NCBI GenBank assembly: GCA_001804205.1
Contig: MHFM01000014.1
Coordinates: forward strand, 4,035-14,374
DNA: 10,340 nt
Direction: 5' to 3'
Source: Omnitrophica bacterium RIFCSPLOWO2_01_FULL_45_10b
Lineage (GTDB): Bacteria > Omnitrophota > Omnitrophia > Omnitrophales > Danuiimicrobiaceae
Position 1 is the first letter of the stretch. Each line of letters opens with the position of its first letter. Below are positions 1-6,464 of the stretch, one piece after another. The position numbers were made by a program, and so were the translations under genes. The notes under the pieces are model-generated. The model did not search any database and was not told the origin of the DNA. It worked only from the letters and a program-made list of their open reading frames with translations.

Positions 1-69
1 TTTTTTGCTCATTTCAATTTATGTTGTAATAACGCACTTTTTCCATTCGCTCGTCCAGCTCATGTGTAG

Positions 70-120
70 CAACGGCACTGATTTTTATAAATTAAACAAA
101 ATGGGAAATCAGTACCGTCG
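70..120 (-). repeat. Strong inverted repeat / hairpin downstream of tRNA-Ser
   Basis: Bases 106-120 pair with 70-84. Read on the minus strand this is a 15-bp stem with two G-U wobbles around a 21-nt A/T-rich loop. It starts about 50 nt beyond the tRNA-Ser 3' end, so it would lie in any read-through transcript. No U-run follows the stem on either strand, so it is not a classical intrinsic terminator. It may be a processing or stability structure, or a small palindromic repeat. I see no gene in positions 1-169. Confidence 0.5.
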
Positions 121-169
121 TTATCTTATAATTAATAACCACTTGGCACAATTTTAATGTAGATAACTC

Positions 170-257
170 CGGAGAGGGTAGGATTTGAACCTACGATACG
201 CAAAGCGTATAGCAGTTTTCGAGACTGCCCCAATCAACCGGGCTCTGGCACCTCTCC
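170..257 (-). tRNA. tRNA-Ser (anticodon CGA)
   Basis: This is a serine tRNA reading UCG codons. The 7-bp acceptor stem is formed by 251-257 and 171-177, with discriminator G at 170, the usual base for bacterial tRNA-Ser. The anticodon stem-loop has a 5-bp stem around loop CTCGAAA, giving anticodon CGA (plus-strand TCG at 219-221). A long variable arm (TACGC/GCGTA type) marks a class II tRNA, and the T arm contains TTCAAAT. The CCA end is not encoded; the bases after the discriminator are GAG. It is transcribed in the same direction as parB, 74 bp downstream of the parB stop, but has its own promoter at 296-324. Confidence 0.96.
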
Positions 258-295
258 CTTTAACTATTGAAAAATAAAGGGAACACAAGTGGGCG

Positions 296-324
296 ATTCT
301 ATTGCCTGTGGCTTTGTTTGTCAA
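296..324 (-). promoter_or_regulatory. Sigma70-type promoter for tRNA-Ser
   Basis: On the minus strand there is a consensus -35 TTGACA (324-319), a 17-bp spacer and -10 TAGAAT (301-296, five of six consensus bases). The predicted start near 289 gives a leader of about 32 nt before the tRNA 5' end at 257. The promoter lies just past the parB stop codon, so the tRNA can be transcribed independently of the partition genes. Confidence 0.75.
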
Positions 325-331
325 TGCGCGC

Positions 332-1234
332 TTAGGCGTGGGAAACACCCAGAAGATTAAGCAAACGATCGAGGTCATCAAGGGAATAATAACGAATTTC
401 AATTCTCCCCTGGTTCTTACGATTTGTAAAAATGCGCGCCTGTGTGCCGAGTTTTCGCTCCAGTTTGGTTTCAAGCGCGATTAATTCTTGGTCTACTGTT
501 CGGGCTGTCTTGGCGCGGCGCTTTCGGGTTGCCATGCGCCCCACCATTTCTTCCACTTGCCTTACCGAGAGCCGGTCTTCCATGATTCGCTTGGCCAGCT
601 GGCGTTGATGTTCCGGTGTTGGAAGCGAAAGAAGCGCGCGCGCATGGCCTGACTGCAAGCGGCCGTCGATTAAGCCTTCCAAAATTTCCTGCGGGAGCCT
701 GAGAAGCCGTATCGAATTTGCGATTGTAGAACGGTCTTTGCCCACTTTTCTTGCAATCACATCGTGGGAAAGATCGCGGGATTCGATTAAACGTACATAA
801 GCCTGCGCTTCTTCGATTGGATTTAAATCTTCGCGCTGAATGTTCTCAACCAGCGCCCATTCCAAGAGCTTGTCTTCGGCCACATCTTTAACAATGGCCG
901 GGATTGTATCAAGGCCGCATTTTTGCGCTGCTTTCGCGCGCCGCTCACCGCAAATTAATTCATAACCGTCGCCTGATTTTTTAACGATGATGGGCTGCAA
1001 AATTCCTTGCTCGCGGATTGAATCCGCAAGTTCTTGAATCGTTTCGTCACGAAAACGATGGCGCGGTTGCTCGCGGTTCGGCCGAATTGAAGCGATCGGA
1101 ATTTCCTGAATCCCAAATTCGGATTTAGCAGGCTGTGCTTTAAGCGTTTCCTTTTGTGTTTCCACCATCTTCATGTAACTATCTGGGATTAGAGCGCTTA
1201 GACCTTTGCCTAACACTTTCTTTTTGAGTTCCAT
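332..1234 (-). CDS. parB: ParB chromosome-partitioning protein (CTPase, parS-binding clamp)
   Basis: The 300-residue product matches the usual chromosomal ParB length. Family knowledge: ParB loads at parS as a CTP-dependent DNA clamp and stimulates ParA ATPase to segregate the origin. Seen in order: the N-terminal ParA-interacting segment LGKGLSALIP (8-17); the ParB/Srx nucleotide-binding domain (about 44-135), with IRPNREQPR, GERR at 96-99 and ENIQR at 130-134; a helix-turn-helix parS reader (about 155-180); and a basic linker leading to the C-terminal dimerisation domain. I chose the ATG at 1234 over an in-frame ATG 11 codons upstream because GGAGGAG sits at ideal spacing before it and the protein then begins with the family-typical Lys-rich start. 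Two parS sites lie about 1 kb upstream. It should be cotranscribed with parA across a gap mostly filled by a palindromic repeat. Confidence 0.96.
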   Translation of the reverse strand: MELKKKVLGKGLSALIPDSYMKMVETQKETLKAQPAKSEFGIQEIPIASIRPNREQPRHRFRDETIQELADSIREQGILQPIIVKKSGDGYELICGERRAKAAQKCGLDTIPAIVKDVAEDKLLEWALVENIQREDLNPIEEAQAYVRLIESRDLSHDVIARKVGKDRSTIANSIRLLRLPQEILEGLIDGRLQSGHARALLSLPTPEHQRQLAKRIMEDRLSVRQVEEMVGRMATRKRRAKTARTVDQELIALETKLERKLGTQARIFTNRKNQGRIEIRYYSLDDLDRLLNLLGVSHA

Positions 1235-1261
1235 ATGATGTTCTCCTCCGTTATAAGTATT

Positions 1262-1353
1262 CGTCATTGCGAGCCCCGAAGGGGCGCGGCAATCTCAGTA
1301 TTGGGATCAACCTCAAGAGATTGCTTCGGTCGCTTCGCTCCCTCGCAATGACG
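1262..1353. repeat. Palindromic interspersed repeat (TCATTGCGAG family), copy 1
   Basis: Outer 12-bp perfect inverted repeat: CGTCATTGCGAG (1262-1273) and CTCGCAATGACG (1342-1353). Inner 8-bp perfect repeat: GCAATCTC (1289-1296) and GAGATTGC (1317-1324). The left arm carries a CCCC-GAA-GGGG mini-hairpin. The same outer arms recur at 4429-4564, so this is a dispersed family and not a local accident. The right arm overlaps the parA 3' end, and the left end lies 27 bp before the parB start codon. No transposase is encoded, so any mobility would be non-autonomous (inference). Confidence 0.88.
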
Positions 1354-2128
1354 GTATGCGCAGCATTGGAAATCGTGCTAAAAATTCTTGCGCAATTTCT
1401 TGATAACATTTGGCGCCTTTGGAATCAGGGTCATAAAGTGTGATGGGTTTCCCAAAACTAGGCGCCTCGCTAATTTTTACTAAGCGCGGAACCACGGTTT
1501 GAAAAACACGATCGTGAAAATGATTGCGCACATCTTCAATCACTTGCTGCGTTAAATTGGTGCGGAAATCAGCCATGGTTAAAATAACGCCTCCGATTTC
1601 AAGAGAGGGATTTAATTTTTCGTGTACAAGCTGGAAGGTATTTAAAAGCTGCCCTAAACCCTCCAAAGCATAATACTCGCACTGTAAAGGAATGAGCATC
1701 CGGTCGCTTGCCACCAAAGCGTTGAGCGTCAAAAGCCCTAATGAGGGCGGGCAATCAATGAGCACAAAATCATATTCACTTCTCAAGGGCTCGATGGCGT
1801 TTCTAAGTAAAAATTCGCGATTCTCTGCATGAATCAGCTCGATTTCAGCTCCGGCAAGATGTGGATTTGCTGGAATTAAAAATAAATCTGTAAGACATGT
1901 ATTTACAGTTACTTGCGATATACTGTTTTTATGTATAAGAATGTCATAAGCTGTTTTTTCTAATGAATTCTTATCAAGACCGAGTCCGCTGGTAGCATTT
2001 CCTTGAGGATCAATGTCAATGAGGAGAATTTTCTTATTTTTTTGGGCGAGGCAGCTGGCGAGATTGACGGCCGTCGTGGTTTTCCCGACGCCGCCTTTTT
2101 GATTACAGAGAGAAAATACCTGTCCCAT
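1313..2128 (-). CDS. parA: ParA/Soj chromosome-partitioning ATPase
   Basis: This is a MinD/ParA-type deviant Walker ATPase that binds the nucleoid as an ATP dimer and positions ParB-parS complexes. The deviant Walker A motif KGGVGKTT is at residues 11-18, with signature Lys11 and catalytic Lys16. IDIDPQGNAT (Walker A') follows, and VLIDCPPS is Walker B. The 271-residue length is slightly more than the roughly 250-260 usual for Soj-type proteins. The extra length is explained by the palindromic repeat at 1262-1353, which encodes residues 259-271 (PSLRGSEATEAIS) and is followed in frame by the stop. The ATPase core is complete, so function is probably retained. Start is ATG 2128 with only a weak AGG-type ribosome site. 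It lies downstream of two parS sites and 78 bp upstream of parB. Confidence 0.96.
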   Translation of the reverse strand: MGQVFSLCNQKGGVGKTTTAVNLASCLAQKNKKILLIDIDPQGNATSGLGLDKNSLEKTAYDILIHKNSISQVTVNTCLTDLFLIPANPHLAGAEIELIHAENREFLLRNAIEPLRSEYDFVLIDCPPSLGLLTLNALVASDRMLIPLQCEYYALEGLGQLLNTFQLVHEKLNPSLEIGGVILTMADFRTNLTQQVIEDVRNHFHDRVFQTVVPRLVKISEAPSFGKPITLYDPDSKGAKCYQEIAQEFLARFPMLRIPSLRGSEATEAIS

Positions 2129-2172
2129 TTGAGCCTATCTTATACAATTCGAATTTAAAAACAAGCCATTTT

Positions 2173-2240
2173 TGTTTCACCCCGTTAGAAATTATGTCTT
2201 TACTTTACAGGATCATTTCTAACGGGGTTTCACGTGAAAC
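2173..2240. repeat. parS-bearing inverted-repeat unit, copy 1
   Basis: A 13-bp perfect inverted repeat, CCCCGTTAGAAAT (2180-2192) and ATTTCTAACGGGG (2215-2227), flanks a 22-bp spacer. The left arm is preceded by GTTTCAC and the right arm runs directly into the parS palindrome. The outer GTTTCAC and GTGAAAC can therefore also pair if the intervening parS half is looped out. The unit recurs at 2487-2549 in the same orientation, nearly identical apart from the spacer. It is not a conventional terminator because no T-run follows. Confidence 0.85.
2227..2240. other. parS: parS centromere-like site 1
   Basis: GTTTCACGTGAAAC is a 14-bp perfect palindrome and matches the core of the conserved bacterial parS consensus TGTTTCACGTGAAACA. 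With its flanks it matches 15 of 16 positions (first base G). It lies about 100 bp upstream of the parA start, and an intact ParB is encoded nearby, as expected for ParB loading close to the origin. Confidence 0.93.
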
Positions 2241-2486
2241 ATAGCTGATTTGGTTGTTAAAATTATCGGCCTTTCATGATTGAACTTGAGAATAAAGATT
2301 GGTTAATTTTATTCATAAAACATTAAATTATAACTGTTTATATAGTACACGAAATCAGATTAATAATGTATTTTGTCGTTGCGCCCGACAGCATAACGGC
2401 GAGCTACCTTAATGGGTGCCGAAAAAACATTTTGGCTGTAGCAATCTTTTTGTGGACAGAAGTTTTTAGGCCAGCCTATTTGGGAG

Positions 2487-2549
2487 TGTTTCACCCCGTT
2501 AGAAATTGTGTCTTTATAGGATCATTTCTAACGGGGTTTCACGTGAAAC
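2487..2549. repeat. parS-bearing inverted-repeat unit, copy 2
   Basis: Same architecture and orientation as the unit at 2173-2240: CCCCGTTAGAAAT (2494-2506), a 17-bp spacer, ATTTCTAACGGGG (2524-2536), then parS. The spacer is 5 bp shorter than in copy 1 but keeps the shared GTCTTTA and AGGATC segments. Both arms and the parS are identical to copy 1, while the DNA between the two copies is unrelated. This points to duplication or insertion of a defined unit. Confidence 0.85.
2536..2549. other. parS: parS centromere-like site 2
   Basis: GTTTCACGTGAAAC is a 14-bp perfect palindrome matching the parS core, exactly 309 bp from site 1 and 32 bp downstream of the mnmG stop codon. Flanks differ from the 16-bp consensus at both outer positions (G at the left, T at the right). 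Confidence 0.92.
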
Positions 2550-2581
2550 TTTTGACCAATTTACTAGGAAAACTGCTTATT

Positions 2582-4405
2582 CTACTGGGGTGAAACGCGG
2601 GCGAGTTTTTCGATGTAAACAAGCAAAACTGAAATATCACAGCTGGACATCCCGGGGATCCGAGAGGCCTGGCCCAGAGAAACCGGCTTTACCTTGGAAA
2701 ACTTCTCCTTGGCTTCGCGGCTCAGTCCTCGGATAGCGGAATAGTCCAGGAAATCCGGAATTTTTCTCTTTTCCAGCTTCTTGAATTTGGCAACATCTGC
2801 TAATTGCCGCTTAATGTACCCTTCATACTTAATATCCCATTCAACCTTTCTATAAATATTTTCATCAATTTCACACAAATCTAAACCATTATTTAATAAT
2901 GAGTTAAATGTAACATCTGTACGCCTAAGCAATTTTTCGAAGGAATTGCTTTCAAACTTAGTCTCGCGCAATTTCAGGACTATATTTTCTTCGGTTTTCT
3001 TTCTTTCCAATAAATTCTGGTACGTCTCATTTTGAATTAACCCAAATGCGAAGCCGTATTTCATAAGCCGCTCATCCGCGTTGTCTTGTCTGAGCAAAAG
3101 CCGAAATTCCGCGCGCGACGTAAACAGCCGATACGGCTCATTGGTTCCGCGTGTGACCAGGTCATCAATTAAAACGCCAATATAAGCTTCTGAGCGATCA
3201 AGAACAAAAGGATCCTGGCGTTTGAGCTTTCGAATCACATTGAGCCCGGCCATCAGGCCTTGAGCTCCGGCTTCTTCGTAGCCGGAAGTGCAATTAACTT
3301 GTCCCGCAAAAAATAAATTTTCGATTTTCTTTGTTTCAAGCGAATGCTTAAGTTGGGTAGGCGGCATACAATCGTATTCAATCGCATAACCGAATCTCAT
3401 CAGCTCAGCGTGCTCAAGCCCGGGAATGCTGTGAACCATTTCGATTTGCACGTCCTGCGGAAGGCTTGTCGAAAGGCCGTTGACATAAAATTCTTCCGTA
3501 TTTCGGCCTTCCGGTTCCAAATAAATTTGATGCCGCGGCTTGTCCGCAAATTTCACAACTTTATCTTCAACCGAAGGGCAGTAACGCGGCCCAATGCCTT
3601 CAATCCGCCCGGCATAAAGGGGAGAGCGATGCAAATTTTTGCGGACAATTTCATGCGTTTTTTCGTTCGTATAGGTCAGCCAGCAGGAAAGTTGATCGAG
3701 ATTTAGTTGTTTGGTTCGAAATGAAAACGGTTCCGGATCCACATCGCCAGGCTGCTCTTCGCAAACAGAAAAATCGATGCTGTTTTTTCGAAGACGGCAG
3801 GGCGTTCCGGTTTTAAAACGCACCACTTCGAAACCGTGTGCTTTGAGTGAATCCGAAAGGCCGAGCGAAGGCGGATCGCCGCCGCGGCCGCCCGGATAAT
3901 TGACATCCCCCACGTGGATTAAGCCGCGCATAAAAGTTCCGGTGGTAACCACGATGGTTTCGCCGTAGTATTCAATCCCCATCATGGTTCGGACGCCGAT
4001 TGCTTTTCCGTCTTTGACCAAAAGCTCCACCGCTTGATCCTGCTTTAAATCAATATTGCGCTCGGACTCCACAACCTGCTTCATATAACGCTGATAATTT
4101 TTCTTGTCCGCCTGCGCGCGCGGGGCCCAAACCGCGGGGCCTTTTGATTTATTAAGCATGCGGAATTGAAGCGCCGTATGGTCAATCGCAAGGGCCATTT
4201 CGCCGCCGAGCGCGTCCATTTCGCGGACGACATGGCCTTTGGCCAAGCCGCCGATGGCGGGGTTACAGGACATTTGGCAGATGGAATCGAGATTCATCGT
4301 GAGGAATAAAACTTGATATCCGGTGCGGGCGATTGAAAGCGCGGCTTCTGTCCCGGCATGGCCGGCGCCAATGACGATGGAATCGTATTTTTTATCGTGA
4401 ATCAT
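2582..4405 (-). CDS. mnmG: MnmG (GidA) tRNA uridine-5-carboxymethylaminomethyl modification enzyme
   Basis: This FAD-dependent enzyme works with the GTPase MnmE to add the carboxymethylaminomethyl group at C5 of wobble uridine 34 in certain tRNAs. At 607 residues it is close to the usual 620-630. Seen: FAD-binding Rossmann motif GAGHAG (13-18); SCNPAIGGLAKGH with Cys47; GPRYCPSVEDK with Cys276, equivalent to the second conserved cysteine; and AGQVNCTSGYEEAGAQG (367-383), close to the second family signature. The C-terminal helical domain ends with a SRIPGMS-type segment. Start ATG 4405 gives the typical N-terminus YDSIVIGAG. No Shine-Dalgarno is visible, and a palindromic repeat begins 23 bp upstream. 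The final codons contain GGGGTGAAAC, matching an arm of the parS-repeat family. mnmE is not in the window. Confidence 0.97.
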   Translation of the reverse strand: MIHDKKYDSIVIGAGHAGTEAALSIARTGYQVLFLTMNLDSICQMSCNPAIGGLAKGHVVREMDALGGEMALAIDHTALQFRMLNKSKGPAVWAPRAQADKKNYQRYMKQVVESERNIDLKQDQAVELLVKDGKAIGVRTMMGIEYYGETIVVTTGTFMRGLIHVGDVNYPGGRGGDPPSLGLSDSLKAHGFEVVRFKTGTPCRLRKNSIDFSVCEEQPGDVDPEPFSFRTKQLNLDQLSCWLTYTNEKTHEIVRKNLHRSPLYAGRIEGIGPRYCPSVEDKVVKFADKPRHQIYLEPEGRNTEEFYVNGLSTSLPQDVQIEMVHSIPGLEHAELMRFGYAIEYDCMPPTQLKHSLETKKIENLFFAGQVNCTSGYEEAGAQGLMAGLNVIRKLKRQDPFVLDRSEAYIGVLIDDLVTRGTNEPYRLFTSRAEFRLLLRQDNADERLMKYGFAFGLIQNETYQNLLERKKTEENIVLKLRETKFESNSFEKLLRRTDVTFNSLLNNGLDLCEIDENIYRKVEWDIKYEGYIKRQLADVAKFKKLEKRKIPDFLDYSAIRGLSREAKEKFSKVKPVSLGQASRIPGMSSCDISVLLVYIEKLARVSPQ

Positions 4406-4428
4406 AAATGAGCGTAGAAACGCAGATC

Positions 4429-4564
4429 CGTCATTGCGAGCCCGAAGGGCGAAGCAATCTGGCGAAGTGTCATCCTGAGGCGCGGCCGAAGGATCTTAAG
4501 ATTCTTCGTTACGCTCAGAATGACAAGCGCGGATTGCTTCGTCGCTTTGCTCCTCGCAATGACG
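4429..4564. repeat. Palindromic interspersed repeat (TCATTGCGAG family), copy 2, carrying a nested repeat
   Basis: The outer arms CGTCATTGCGAG (4429-4440) and CTCGCAATGACG (4553-4564) are identical to those of the copy at 1262-1353. The inner arms are CGAAGCAATC (4450-4459) and GATTGCTTCG (4532-4541). A second palindromic family (4469-4524) occupies the centre, with 40 bp of host repeat on each side. The element fills the yidC-mnmG gap, ending 5 bp from the yidC stop codon and starting 23 bp before the mnmG start codon. Peptides translated from it (RHCEPEGRSN, CHPEARPKD type) are spurious. Confidence 0.88.
4469..4524. repeat. Second palindromic repeat family (TCATCCTGAG type), nested
   Basis: Arms GTCATCCTGAG (4469-4479) and CTCAGAATGAC (4514-4524) pair at 10 of 11 positions. 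The centre (about 4487-4508) is a near-perfect palindrome around ATCTTAAGAT flanked by CGAAG and CTTCG. The unit is 56 bp and sits exactly in the middle of the TCATTGCGAG-family copy. It is the only clear example of this second family in the window. Confidence 0.78.
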
Positions 4565-4569
4565 AACGT

Positions 4570-6201
4570 TCAAACTTCCTCGTGATGAGGGAGCGCTTTT
4601 CCTTTCACAAACAACTGATGAAAAATGGAAAGCATATTATTCACAAACCAATAAAGAACGAGGCCGGAAGGAAGGTTATAAAAAATAAAGCCAAAAATAA
4701 TCGGCATAAACATCATCATTTGCTGCTGTTCTTTCGTGCCCCCAGTTTGCGGCGTCAAGCGCTGCTGCCAAACCATAGAACCCAACATCAGAAGAGGAAG
4801 AATATTGACATTGGCACCCAAAAACGGCAGCGCAAAAGGAAGAAGCCACGCGGCGTCTGGTTCAGAAAGATCCTTGATCCAAAAAATAAAAGGCGCGCCT
4901 TTTAACTCGGCGGTTTGAGCCAATACTTGATAAAACGCGATAAAAATCGGGATTTGAAGCACCATGGGAAGACACCCGCCCATGGGATTGACTTTGTGTT
5001 GCTTATAAAGACCCATCGTCTCCTGTGAAAGTTTGGCTTGATCGTTTTTGTAACGCTCCTGAAGCGATTTGATTTTGGGTTGAAGCGCCTGCATTTTCTT
5101 CATCGATTCAAAACTCATATGCGTCAGCGGTGTAAACAAAAGTTTGATCGCGCACGTGAGAAGGATAATGGCCCAACCGTAGTTACTGGTTACCTTGTGG
5201 GCCCACTGGAGGGCCGTTAAAAGCCAAAGTTTGAAGAGGCCAAAAAACCCGTGCGAGAGAATTTGCTCAAAACCCTGATTGAACGATTTCAGCGTTTGAT
5301 AATATTGAGGGCCGGGGTAAATTAAAAAACTCCTTTTCAAAGAACTCCCGGGCTCGACCCCAACCGGCGCAAACTGAATTGCGCTCTGCATCCACTCCGT
5401 TCCTTTTGGGCCTGCTGTTGTCCTCACAAGCACGGCCGGTTGGTCCGGCTGAGTAATTAAAACAAAGTATTTCCGCGCTAAAGCAGTCCATAAAATATCT
5501 GCTTCAACCACATAAGGCCTTTTCTGAACCTTATCTAAATGTTCAGAGACAAGTTTATCGCGCAATGCGACAAACGCTTCTGCCGGGATTGGGCTCTTGT
5601 CATGTTTTGTGGAACCTGCAAATTGGCTTGAAACTTCAAGCAAGGCGGGTTGTTTTTGAGCGCTTAAATTTTCAACTTCCACATCCAAATAAATGGCCGG
5701 CCGATCCTGATCAAAACGAAATGTCTTCTTCAGACGCCACTTGCCCGGTTCTTCGCCGATAAAACGGGCTTCTCCCATTGCTTCATTGATCGACGGGCTA
5801 AACTCCTGGGCGTTAAAGCTTATCCCTTGATTCGGCAAAGAAACGAGAAACGCGCCGCTGCTGCCCGGCGGGCGGTCGATTAAAACTTCGCTTTTCTGTT
5901 CTTTCCCCCAACTTTTTAGTTCCAATTTTGAAACGGCCCCGCGATCTGAAAACTCAACCTGAAAATGATTGCTTGAAAACGGATAAGACTTTCCCTCGGG
6001 CAACGCTTTTTCTGGAACCAAACGTTCCATCTCTTGGGCCGCTGGGCTTGGATCTATTTTTTCAGTTTCTGAGGAAATTGGGCTAACTTGGGTGGGTTTG
6101 CTGGGAGTTTCGGGTGAAATCCACTTGAGATAAACCGGATAGGCCAACAAAATTAAAAATGAAAAAGCGGCGGCGAGTAAAAATCGTTTGTCGGAGTTCA
6201 T
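4570..6201 (-). CDS. yidC: YidC/Oxa1 membrane protein insertase (long, Gram-negative form)
   Basis: This inner-membrane insertase and chaperone helps fold membrane proteins, alone or with SecYEG. At 543 residues it resembles the Gram-negative form. One N-terminal membrane anchor (about 7-26) is followed by a Pro/Ser-rich linker and a large extracytoplasmic beta domain (about 75-305). The conserved insertase core (about 315-535) contains YGWAIILLTCAIKLLFTPLT, LQPKIKSLQERY, VNPMGGCLPMVLQIPIF and FYNLPSGLVLYW. Lys353 sits where E. coli has the groove Arg366, so the basic charge is kept. I chose ATG 6201, which overlaps the yidD stop as ATGA, over an in-frame ATG 14 codons upstream; MNSDKRFLLAAA is a typical YidC start. 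It is cotranscribed with rpmH, rnpA and yidD. A repeat begins 5 bp after the stop. Confidence 0.97.
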   Translation of the reverse strand: MNSDKRFLLAAAFSFLILLAYPVYLKWISPETPSKPTQVSPISSETEKIDPSPAAQEMERLVPEKALPEGKSYPFSSNHFQVEFSDRGAVSKLELKSWGKEQKSEVLIDRPPGSSGAFLVSLPNQGISFNAQEFSPSINEAMGEARFIGEEPGKWRLKKTFRFDQDRPAIYLDVEVENLSAQKQPALLEVSSQFAGSTKHDKSPIPAEAFVALRDKLVSEHLDKVQKRPYVVEADILWTALARKYFVLITQPDQPAVLVRTTAGPKGTEWMQSAIQFAPVGVEPGSSLKRSFLIYPGPQYYQTLKSFNQGFEQILSHGFFGLFKLWLLTALQWAHKVTSNYGWAIILLTCAIKLLFTPLTHMSFESMKKMQALQPKIKSLQERYKNDQAKLSQETMGLYKQHKVNPMGGCLPMVLQIPIFIAFYQVLAQTAELKGAPFIFWIKDLSEPDAAWLLPFALPFLGANVNILPLLMLGSMVWQQRLTPQTGGTKEQQQMMMFMPIIFGFIFYNLPSGLVLYWFVNNMLSIFHQLFVKGKALPHHEEV

Positions 6202-6464
6202 TTGGAAACCGGGTCGTAGCCGCCAGAATGAAACGGATGGCAACGGGAAATTCGCCCGATGGCCTTTACGCCACCGCGTGCGAAACCCAATTCTTTAATC
6301 GCTTCGCCGGTATATTGAGAACAGGAAGGAAAAAAACGGCAGGCGGAACCTAAAAATGGCGACACAAGCATTTGATAACTTCGGAGTAGAATTTGAAAAC
6401 CAAGTTTAAAAACTTGCTCAATTCTTCTTGATTCTCTCAGGGAACGCTCTCTTTTATTCTGCAC
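6198..6464 (-). CDS. yidD: YidD, membrane protein insertion efficiency factor
   Basis: This small (88-residue) membrane-associated protein is thought to assist YidC-dependent insertion. Seen: an amphipathic N-terminal region with LLRSYQMLVSPFLG, then the signature CRFFPSCSQYTGEAI (42-56), and the C-terminal RCHPFHSGGYDPV (74-86), all characteristic of the family. The likely start is GTG at 6464, overlapping rnpA by 11 bp, with a G-rich ribosome site about 8 nt before it. It adds roughly 18 charged residues relative to shorter homologues, but no ATG lies between it and the conserved core. The stop overlaps the yidC start as ATGA, so translation is probably coupled. Confidence 0.95.
   Translation of the reverse strand: MQNKRERSLRESRRIEQVFKLGFQILLRSYQMLVSPFLGSACRFFPSCSQYTGEAIKELGFARGGVKAIGRISRCHPFHSGGYDPVSK

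Larger units (their letters stand above)
2129..2581. other. mnmG-parA intergenic region with two parS units
   Basis: This 453-bp gap lies between the mnmG stop and the parA start, where rsmG often sits in other genomes. It holds two parS-bearing repeat units (2173-2240 and 2487-2549). Between them, 2260-2370 is A/T-rich; it contains a minus-strand TATAAT (2332-2327) without a convincing -35. I see no convincing protein-coding gene. Any parA promoter must lie here, but none stands out. Confidence 0.6.

Noticed and set aside
2174..2241. parS-unit hairpins as intrinsic terminators for mnmG
   Set aside because: Stems are strong but no T-run follows on the minus strand, and the parS content explains the sequence better.
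2366..2736. Small plus-strand open frames across the parS region
   Set aside because: They run through repeat units and into antisense of mnmG, with no ribosome site or recognisable domain.
4637..4645. TTATTCACA, a perfect DnaA-box match
   Set aside because: It is a single copy inside yidC coding sequence, encoding part of the conserved membrane core, and far from the intergenic origin candidate; chance is likely.
4408..4905. Plus-strand 165-codon open frame antisense to yidC, beginning with RHCEPEGRSN / CHPEARPKD-like peptides
   Set aside because: Its N-terminal part is translation of the palindromic repeats and the remainder is antisense to the well-conserved yidC; it has no protein-like pattern.
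6202..6243. Upstream extension of yidC to the ATG at 6243
   Set aside because: The extra 14 residues fall inside the conserved yidD 3' end, and ATG 6201 gives the standard N-terminal membrane anchor and an ATGA junction.
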